Assembly (NCBI GenBank): GCA_016875255.1
Contig: VGRU01000107.1
Coordinates: forward strand, 1-11,567
Direction: 5' to 3'
Source of the DNA: Deltaproteobacteria bacterium
GTDB taxonomy: Bacteria > Desulfobacterota > BSN033 > UBA1163
Length of the DNA stretch: 11,567 bases
The position numbers and the translations under genes were made by a program. Below the pieces are notes generated by a model that saw only the letters and a program-made list of their open reading frames with translations, made no database searches and had not been told where the DNA came from. Below, piece after piece: positions 7,421-11,567 of this stretch; position 1 is the first letter of the stretch; every line of letters begins with the position of its first letter.

Positions 7421-7960
7421 TCAATGATGACTTCTTTGGTTCAGAATGCGCGTGCCCACATAGATGTAATGGATTCCGGAGAGAACGGTCAGAAAGGTCG
7501 TTGCGTAAATGGCGATGGGGGTCAGTTGCTTGAAGAAGGAATCATGTCCCGCCAGCAAGGCCAGAAGGACGGTCAATATCTGAAAGGTGGTGGTCATCTT
7601 GCTGATGAAACTCGGATGAATTGGGGGAGGCTGACTGATGAGCATGATCACCAGAAGGCCCAATAGAATGATGACATCACGGGTGATGACGATGACCGAG
7701 AGCCAGCTTGGAAGAACCTCTACGATAGCAAGGGCGAGGTAAGCGGAGATGATAAGGAGCTTATCGGCAATGGGATCGAGATAGGCTCCTAACTCAGTCT
7801 TCTGGTGGGTGAGGCGCGCCAATAGGCCATCGAGCCCATCCGTAATTCCGGCGATGGCAAAAGTGACCAAAGCCCACCCGAAGGAATGGTTGATGATAAA
7901 GATGACAAAGGCGGGAATCAAAAGGACCCTGAAGACGGTTAAGGTATTGGGCAGGTTCAT
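7421..7960 (-). CDS. pgsA: CDP-diacylglycerol-glycerol-3-phosphate 3-phosphatidyltransferase
   Basis: This integral membrane enzyme makes phosphatidylglycerol-phosphate, the first committed step to phosphatidylglycerol and cardiolipin. The protein has 179 residues, normal for PgsA. The start MNLPNTLTVFRVLLIP is characteristic. The CDP-alcohol phosphotransferase motif D-G-x2-A-R-x8-G-x3-D-x3-D is complete: D44, G45, A48, R49, G58, D62 and D66, with the extra D41 before it. Hydrophobic segments at about 10-24, 28-40, 68-82, 87-110, 124-138 and 147-168 fit six membrane spans. The ribosome-binding site is weak. It lies 89 bases after dnaB, and that gap contains a repeat-like palindrome. Related CDP-alcohol enzymes are possible, but length and N-terminus favour PgsA. 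Confidence 0.93.
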   Translation of the reverse strand: MNLPNTLTVFRVLLIPAFVIFIINHSFGWALVTFAIAGITDGLDGLLARLTHQKTELGAYLDPIADKLLIISAYLALAIVEVLPSWLSVIVITRDVIILLGLLVIMLISQPPPIHPSFISKMTTTFQILTVLLALLAGHDSFFKQLTPIAIYATTFLTVLSGIHYIYVGTRILNQRSHH

Positions 7961-7978
7961 CGTAAACTATCAACATTT

Positions 7979-8036
7979 TAGATTGCAGATTTCAGATTTC
8001 GGAGTTTTTATTCCGCATTCCGCAATCCGAATTCCA
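7979..8036. repeat. Word-built imperfect palindrome between dnaB and pgsA
   Basis: The gap holds GATTGCAGATTTCAGATTTCG on the left and, read on the other strand, GGATTGCGGAATGCGGAAT on the right, around a short T-rich centre. Matches are partial (GATTGC plus scattered bases). It resembles in style the other palindromic spacers in this window. No open reading frame or terminator is evident. Confidence 0.4.
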
Positions 8037-8049
8037 AAATAGGTTGGGG

Positions 8050-9408
8050 TCATTCGTAGAAATCTCCGGTTTCGCCTTTATAGAGGTCTTTAAAGGTGGT
8101 GAATTTGTCCATAAAGGCCAGATCGACCTTGCCGATCGGTCCGTTTCGCTGTTTTCCGATGATGAGCTCTGCTTTGCCCTGATTCTCCTCCTGCCGGTTA
8201 TAAACCTCTTCCCGGAAAAGAAAGAGGATGACATCGGCATCCTGTTCGATTGCCCCGGATTCCCGGAGATCCGAAAGCTGGGGCCTGTTGCCGTGCCTCT
8301 CCTCGGTTTTCCGGCTGAGCTGGGAGACAGCGATGACCGGGATATTGAGTTCCTTGGCCAGGGCCTTGAGGGAGCGGGAGATTTCGGAGATCTCCTGTTG
8401 ACGGCTCTCCACTCTCGATCTCCCCTTCATCAGTTGAAGGTAGTCGATGACGAGCATACCCAGACGATGATCGGCTTTGAGACGCCGCGCCTTTGCCCTC
8501 AATTCAAGGACGGAGAGTGCGGCCGAATCGTCGATGAAGATGGGCGCCTCGTAAAGCGTTCCTGCGGCAAGCGTCAGCTTGGTCCAGTCGCTCTCGTGGA
8601 GAAAACCTGTTCGGAGCTTATGCCCTTCCACCTGTGATTGAGAGCAGAGCATCCGGATGACGAGTTGTTCCTTCGACATCTCAAGGGAGAAGATGGCGAT
8701 GGGGGTCTTTCGTTCTACGGCCGCATACTGGGCCATGTTGAGGCAGAGAGCGGTTTTGCCCATGCTGGGCCTTCCTGCAACGATGATCAGATCCGAGGGT
8801 TGAAACCCTGCCGTCATCTTGTCAAGCTCTTTAAACCCCGAAGGGATGCCGGTGATGAGCTCCTTCTTCTCATAAAGTTTTGAAATGACATCCAGGCTGG
8901 TTTTGACAACTTCACGGATGGAGTAGAAGGAGGGCCTCACCCTTCTTTCGGAGATTTCGAAAATGGACTTCTCCGCCTCGTCAAGAAAGTTCTCCACATC
9001 GCCACGATCCTGATAACTCTGCGTGATGATCTCCGTGGAGGTTTCGATCAACTTACGGAGGACCGCCTTCTCCCTGACGATCCTGGCATAGTATTCGATA
9101 TTGGCCGCAGTGGGAACCGCGTCAATCAGAGAAGCTAAATAGGAAGCCCCTCCGATGGCATCGAGTTGGTCTTTATTGCGCAACTCGTTGGTTATGGTGA
9201 TCAGGTCGGCAGGTTCGTCCCGTTCGGAAAGATTGATCAGCGCGGCGTAAATCTTTCGATGTCCATCCCGGTAGAAATCATCGGGGGCGAGGATTTCCAT
9301 CACCTTATTGATGGCCTCATTTTCAATAAGGATGCCTCCCAGGACAGACTGCTCCGCCTCGAGGTTTTGAGGCGGGATCTTATGGGAGGATGGCTCCGTC
9401 CCTTCCAT
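8050..9408 (-). CDS. dnaB: Replicative DNA helicase DnaB
   Basis: This hexameric 5'-3' helicase unwinds the replication fork and recruits primase. With the ATG at 9408 it has 452 residues. The N-terminal domain begins IPPQNLEAEQSVLGG, the usual DnaB opening; the RecA-like C-terminal domain has Walker A GRPSMGKT (212-219), FSLEMS, Walker B LVIDYLQLM (319-327), VSQLSRK and the arginine-finger region DLRESGAIEQDAD. No intein or insertion is present. The frame extends upstream to a TTG at 9501, which would add 31 residues. The ATG is preferred because GGGGTGA stands just before it, while the TTG has no visible site and the added residues are unlike DnaB N-termini. The rplI-dnaB order is conserved in many bacteria. 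Confidence 0.95.
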   Translation of the reverse strand: MEGTEPSSHKIPPQNLEAEQSVLGGILIENEAINKVMEILAPDDFYRDGHRKIYAALINLSERDEPADLITITNELRNKDQLDAIGGASYLASLIDAVPTAANIEYYARIVREKAVLRKLIETSTEIITQSYQDRGDVENFLDEAEKSIFEISERRVRPSFYSIREVVKTSLDVISKLYEKKELITGIPSGFKELDKMTAGFQPSDLIIVAGRPSMGKTALCLNMAQYAAVERKTPIAIFSLEMSKEQLVIRMLCSQSQVEGHKLRTGFLHESDWTKLTLAAGTLYEAPIFIDDSAALSVLELRAKARRLKADHRLGMLVIDYLQLMKGRSRVESRQQEISEISRSLKALAKELNIPVIAVSQLSRKTEERHGNRPQLSDLRESGAIEQDADVILFLFREEVYNRQEENQGKAELIIGKQRNGPIGKVDLAFMDKFTTFKDLYKGETGDFYE

Positions 9409-9505
9409 GTTCACCCCATGAGATGGCTCCGCACCTTGCAGCGGAGAAGAAAATAATTTTTGCTTTTTTGAGCGAGCATCCGATTCATGCTCCGTGTTCA
9501 ACGTT

Positions 9506-9528
9506 CCGTTAAAAAAACTTTCTAACGG
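9506..9528 (-). other. Small hairpin between rplI and dnaB
   Basis: CCGTTA at 9506-9511 and TAACGG at 9523-9528 form a 6-bp stem around an 11-base A/T-rich loop immediately after the rplI stop. It lacks a trailing U-run and is too weak for a confident terminator. It may be an mRNA processing or spacing element. Confidence 0.3.
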
Positions 9529-9531
9529 GGT

Positions 9532-9975
9532 TCACTCCTGGACGACCCATACCTTGAGATGGGCAATGACTTCCGGCTGGAGTTTAATCGCAACGGTGTG
9601 CATTCCCAGATTCTTGATCGGCTCTTCGAGAACAATTTTCTTCCGATCCACCTCCATCCCGTTTTCCTTGAGAAAGGCTTCAATCTCCATGGAGGTGACG
9701 GAGCCAAAAAGCTTTCCGCTCTCCCCTACCGTCTTAGCAAAGGTGCAAGAGAGGTTTTCAATCTCCTGAGCCATCTTCACCGCATCTTTTTTCATCTTCC
9801 CCAGACGGTGCTGAACCAGCGCCTTCTCATGCTGCAGGGCTTTGAGGTTCTTTTCCGTTGCAAAGACAGCCTTCTTCTTCGGGATGAGAAAGTTTCTGCC
9901 ATATCCATCCGAGACCTTCACCTGATCCCCGACCTTTCCCAATGAGGGGATATCTTCCAATAGAATGACTTGCAT
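9532..9975 (-). CDS. rplI: 50S ribosomal protein L9
   Basis: L9 binds 23S rRNA at the base of the L1 stalk and helps maintain the reading frame. The protein is 147 residues, normal length. The N-terminal domain is textbook: VILLEDIPSLGKVGDQVKVS, then DGYGRNFLIPKKKA. A long connecting helix (about 41-75) leads to the C-terminal domain with KLFGSVTSMEI and HTVAIKLQPEV. GGAGGTCATC precedes the ATG. Downstream is dnaB after a short gap. Upstream, toward rpsR, lies an unusually long 331-base spacer filled by a repeat element, so rplI may depend on read-through from rpsR or on a promoter within or beside that element. Confidence 0.97.
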   Translation of the reverse strand: MQVILLEDIPSLGKVGDQVKVSDGYGRNFLIPKKKAVFATEKNLKALQHEKALVQHRLGKMKKDAVKMAQEIENLSCTFAKTVGESGKLFGSVTSMEIEAFLKENGMEVDRKKIVLEEPIKNLGMHTVAIKLQPEVIAHLKVWVVQE

Positions 9976-9996
9976 GATGACCTCCGATAAATCTTT

Positions 9997-10266
9997 GTGA
10001 ATAGGTTAGGGTTAGGCGGCCCGTATCGTTTAACGTCAATCGGTTAAGGTCACCACCAAAGAAAATGGGTTTACGGTGACGAAGCTGGTATCGAAGCAAG
10101 AAGCTCGGAAAACGAAGCTCGACGAGTATCGAGTTTCTATGATCGAGCATCCCTGCCTACCGGCGGGCAGGGATACGAGCATCGACAACGACAAACGTTG
10201 GTTCCACCAAGAGTCATTTGGTGAAAGACGTAACCCCTCAACGAAATGGGCATCTTAACCTTGACC
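9997..10266. repeat. MITE-like intergenic element, copy C (two arms plus core)
   Basis: This is the most complete copy, occupying the 331-base gap between rpsR and rplI. The left arm (9997-10036) reads GTGAATAGGTTAGGG, then GGCCCGTATCG, then AACGTC. The right arm read on the - strand (10266-10227) has GGTCAAGGTTAAG, GCCCATTTCG and GGGGTTACGTC. The core at 10084-10203 matches the reverse complement of 2961-3080 at 117 of 120 bases. It includes the 9-bp stem at 10149-10174 (ATCCCTGCC/GGCAGGGAT). Between core and right arm is an additional small hairpin, CACCAA/TTGGTG at 10205-10223, absent from copy A. No protein-coding capacity is evident. The remaining 40 bases of the gap, up to the rpsR stop, show nothing recognisable. 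Confidence 0.85.
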
Positions 10267-10306
10267 GAACAAAGAACCCTTTATTGTCTAACAAAACACT
10301 TTTCCT

Positions 10307-10573
10307 TTAACTCACTGCCGTTGTAAATGGCAGAATGGCTATATTTCTGGCCCTTTTGACGGCGACCGTGATCTGTCTCTGGTGTCTGGCGCAGTTTCCG
10401 GAGATTCTCCGGGGAACGATCTTCCCCCGTTCCGTCACAAAATATCGGAGGACCCTCGGATTTCTATAATCGATATCGAGCTTCTTATCGGTGCAAAACC
10501 GACAGACCTTTCGTCTCATGAAAGGTTTCTTCTTTCTGTCCGGAGCTGACCTTTCAGCCGGTTTTCTAATCAT
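10307..10573 (-). CDS. rpsR: 30S ribosomal protein S18, zinc-ligand (C+) form
   Basis: S18 sits on the small-subunit platform and binds 16S rRNA together with S6. With the ATG at 10573 the protein is 88 residues. The conserved core runs from KVCRFC through the family signature [26 protein letters not shown] to [24 protein letters not shown]. Four potential zinc ligands, C24, C27, C61 and H64, mark the C+ version of this protein. A strong GGGAGGAG lies a few bases before this ATG. An in-frame ATG at 10603 would overlap the preceding stop as ATGA and add ten residues; it lacks its own site but coupling is possible. The gene belongs to the rpsF operon. Confidence 0.96.
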   Translation of the reverse strand: MIRKPAERSAPDRKKKPFMRRKVCRFCTDKKLDIDYRNPRVLRYFVTERGKIVPRRISGNCARHQRQITVAVKRARNIAILPFTTAVS

Positions 10574-10599
10574 CTTCTCCTCCCTTTGCTGATTTGATC

Positions 10600-10989
10600 T
10601 CATTTCTGACTCTGAGGGTTCGCTTCGTTCTCCTCATCGGAATGGAGTTCCGAAACGATCACCTCTGTGCGGGACCTGTATCTTCCCTCGGGCGTTTCCC
10701 AATGCCTCTCATGAAGGCGGCCTTTTACTAAGAGGCGCTGACCACTCTGAATCTCAAGCTTGGATTGGGCCAGTTGGCCAAGGGCCACAATATGAATCAG
10801 GCTCGGATGCGAACCTGCCCGTTTGGATGTCTGCCCCTGGGGACCATGGCCTGTTGTTTTTACGGAAATATTTCCTGAATCGTCTAACTCCAGGGAAAAT
10901 TGAAGCACAGGGGTCCCATCAGGTTGATGATGGAATCGCGGAGGCTTTGCCACCTTCCCTGAGAGAACGACCTGATTTACAGGGGTCAT
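10600..10989 (-). CDS. SSB-family single-stranded DNA-binding protein, PriB-like in position and tail
   Basis: A 129-residue OB-fold protein between rpsF and rpsR, the position of ssb in Gram-positives and of priB in enterics. SSB features include [15 protein letters not shown] (5-19), a [11 protein letters not shown] strand (25-35), [11 protein letters not shown] (65-75) and [33 protein letters not shown] (83-115). Residues 36-62 form a hydrophilic insertion rich in Gly, Ser and Lys. The acidic C-terminal tip DDxPF by which canonical SSB recruits partners is missing; the end is [11 protein letters not shown]. PriB also lacks this tip. It may therefore be an accessory or replication-restart protein rather than the main SSB. 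Its start overlaps the rpsF stop by four bases (ATGA). Confidence 0.85.
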   Translation of the reverse strand: MTPVNQVVLSGKVAKPPRFHHQPDGTPVLQFSLELDDSGNISVKTTGHGPQGQTSKRAGSHPSLIHIVALGQLAQSKLEIQSGQRLLVKGRLHERHWETPEGRYRSRTEVIVSELHSDEENEANPQSQK

Positions 10990-11363
10990 GCTTTTTCCCC
11001 TGATTCCTCTTCCGGCTGATCATCCGGAGCGGCTACTGTTGAAACGGAAGTTTCCCTTTCATCCAGGCGAATGGATTGAAACTTGATGACAGCATCCATG
11101 ACTCTAAAATTTCTCTCTAATTCAGAGAGGAGGGCGGGTGATCCTGAAAAATGGATCAGAAGGTACTGACCTTTGGACTTCTTTTTAACTTCATAGGCGA
11201 GTTTGCGTTTTCCCCAGTCTTCGACCTTAAGGATATCCCCGCTGCCCTGGGTGATGATCCCTTTGATCTTCTCGATGGCGGATTGCGCGACCCCTTCTTC
11301 GAGATCGGGGTCCAAAATAAAGATAGTTTCATACTTCCTTTCGGTTTCGAGTCGCAACGACAT
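10986..11363 (-). CDS. rpsF: 30S ribosomal protein S6
   Basis: S6 binds 16S rRNA as a heterodimer with S18 on the subunit platform. The 125-residue protein shows the S6 fold signature: YETIFILDPDLEE at the start, GGDILKVEDWGKRKLAYEVKKKSKGQYLLIHF-type strands (here from GSGDILK onward), and LERNFRVMDAVIKFQSIRL. The last 25 residues are an acidic, low-complexity tail ending PEEESGEKA, a common variable extension. AAGGAGGTGA, a near-perfect ribosome-binding site, lies 4 bases before the ATG. It is the first gene of the ribosomal run in this window and overlaps the SSB-like gene by four bases. Confidence 0.97.
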   Translation of the reverse strand: MSLRLETERKYETIFILDPDLEEGVAQSAIEKIKGIITQGSGDILKVEDWGKRKLAYEVKKKSKGQYLLIHFSGSPALLSELERNFRVMDAVIKFQSIRLDERETSVSTVAAPDDQPEEESGEKA

Positions 11364-11380
11364 GATTCACCTCCTTGTGG

Positions 11381-11427
11381 ATTATAGCCCTAAAACAGAG
11401 TTTAGAGCAAGGGGCTTTGCTAAGGCA
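11381..11427 (-). promoter_or_regulatory. Structured leader region upstream of rpsF, with a TATAAT
   Basis: On the - strand, two small stems precede the rpsF ribosome-binding site: AGCAAA/TTGCT around 11406-11421 and CTAAA/TTTAG around 11390-11405. An alternative outer pairing of GCCTTAG with TTTAGGGC could enclose the region. A TATAAT lies at 11386-11381, with TTGCTC 18 bases upstream at 11410-11405 as a poor -35 candidate. A start from that promoter would fall within the ribosome-binding site, so it is doubtful. rpsF leaders in many bacteria carry an S6:S18-binding autoregulatory RNA, but its CCG bulge is not seen here. Confidence 0.25.
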
Positions 11428-11429
11428 AA

Positions 11430-11517
11430 ATGATCAATGAAAAATGGTCAATTAGCAATGATCAATTGGGAGCAATTCCTGCCCATTGAACATTGACCAT
11501 TGATAATTGGTCATTGG
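11430..11517. repeat. Word-built palindrome upstream of rpsF (ATTGACC/GGTCAAT type)
   Basis: The left part (11430-11470) reiterates AATGATCAATG, AATGGTCAATT and AATGATCAATT. The right part (11483-11517) reiterates the complementary words CATTGAACATTGACC and ATTGATAATTGGTCATTGG. Together they can pair over some 35 positions around a short GC-containing centre. It follows the stop of the preceding gene by about 10 bases on the - strand and may form a large hairpin after that stop. It has no coding capacity. Confidence 0.65.
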
Positions 11518-11527
11518 ATTATTTGGT

Positions 11528-11567
11528 TCACATCCCATCCGGCCTGACGACTCCTGCGATATGGCCC
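11528..11567 (-). CDS. C-terminal codons of an unidentified gene (partial)
   Basis: On the - strand the window edge reads in frame to a TGA at 11530-11528 and gives the tail GHIAGVVRPDGM. The reading frame is supported only by a clean end just before the palindromic spacer and by its orientation, which matches rpsF. Twelve residues are too few to name the family. In related genomes the gene upstream of rpsF is often a peptidyl-tRNA hydrolase or a GTPase, but the tail matches neither closely enough to say so. Confidence 0.35.
   Translation of the reverse strand, partial: GHIAGVVRPDGM

Noticed and set aside
8044..8637. 197-codon + strand frame opposite the end of dnaB
   Set aside because: It is antisense to the highly conserved RecA-like domain of DnaB and has no independent start signal or recognisable motif.
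9408..9501. TTG at 9501 as the dnaB start
   Set aside because: There is no ribosome-binding site before it, and the added 31 residues are unlike DnaB N-termini; the ATG at 9408 is preferred, though the longer form cannot be excluded.
10004..10016. GGTTAGGGTTAGG, resembling eukaryotic telomere repeats
   Set aside because: There are only two units, and the sequence is explained as part of the terminal arm shared with the other element copies.
11381..11410. TATAAT with TTGCTC as the rpsF promoter
   Set aside because: Transcription would begin within the ribosome-binding site, leaving an implausibly short leader; kept only as a low-confidence part of the leader entry.

Overview
The window reads as chromosomal DNA of an anaerobic, probably Desulfobacterota-like (deltaproteobacterial) bacterium. 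This rests on three things: the rpsF / SSB-type / rpsR / rplI / dnaB block running into pgsA and eno; an oxygen-sensitive type of [4Fe-4S] flavoprotein dehydratase beside an acyl-CoA ligase; and the general style of the proteins. The assignment is inference, since there is no rRNA or other taxonomic marker.

Left end (1-1404, + strand): an accessory strip of small genes. It holds the tail of a DUF433-like partner overlapping a DUF5615 PIN-like protein, a Phd/YefM antitoxin with no toxin beside it, and a retropepsin-like (clan AA) aspartic protease behind a possible promoter. These genes converge on the rest of the window, which is entirely on the - strand.

Middle (1430-6012, - strand): a CoA-linked metabolic group. 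In transcription order it is an SDR dehydrogenase, an 85-residue four-cysteine protein, an AMP-forming acyl-CoA ligase, and a 4-hydroxybutyryl-CoA dehydratase family enzyme that keeps all four cluster ligands. A natural reading is activation of a carboxylic acid to its CoA ester followed by dehydration or oxidation of a hydroxyacyl intermediate; the substrate cannot be read from sequence.

Right part (6113-11363, - strand): conserved housekeeping genes. Transcription runs rpsF, an SSB/PriB-like gene, rpsR, rplI, dnaB, pgsA and eno, with tight or overlapping junctions except between rpsR and rplI. The C-terminal codons of one more - strand gene lie at the right edge.

The most striking non-coding signal is a dispersed repeat family sitting in three intergenic gaps (about 2907-3098, 5112-5226 and 9997-10266). 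Two copies share a 120-bp core in opposite orientations with 117 of 120 bases identical by hand alignment. Five terminal arms share a GCCCGTwTCG-centred motif, arranged as inverted repeats where both ends are present. This looks like a non-autonomous, MITE-like element. Three further gaps (6029-6112, 7979-8036, 11430-11517) hold palindromes built from reiterated short words of other types. No CRISPR array, tRNA, rRNA or transposase gene was seen.
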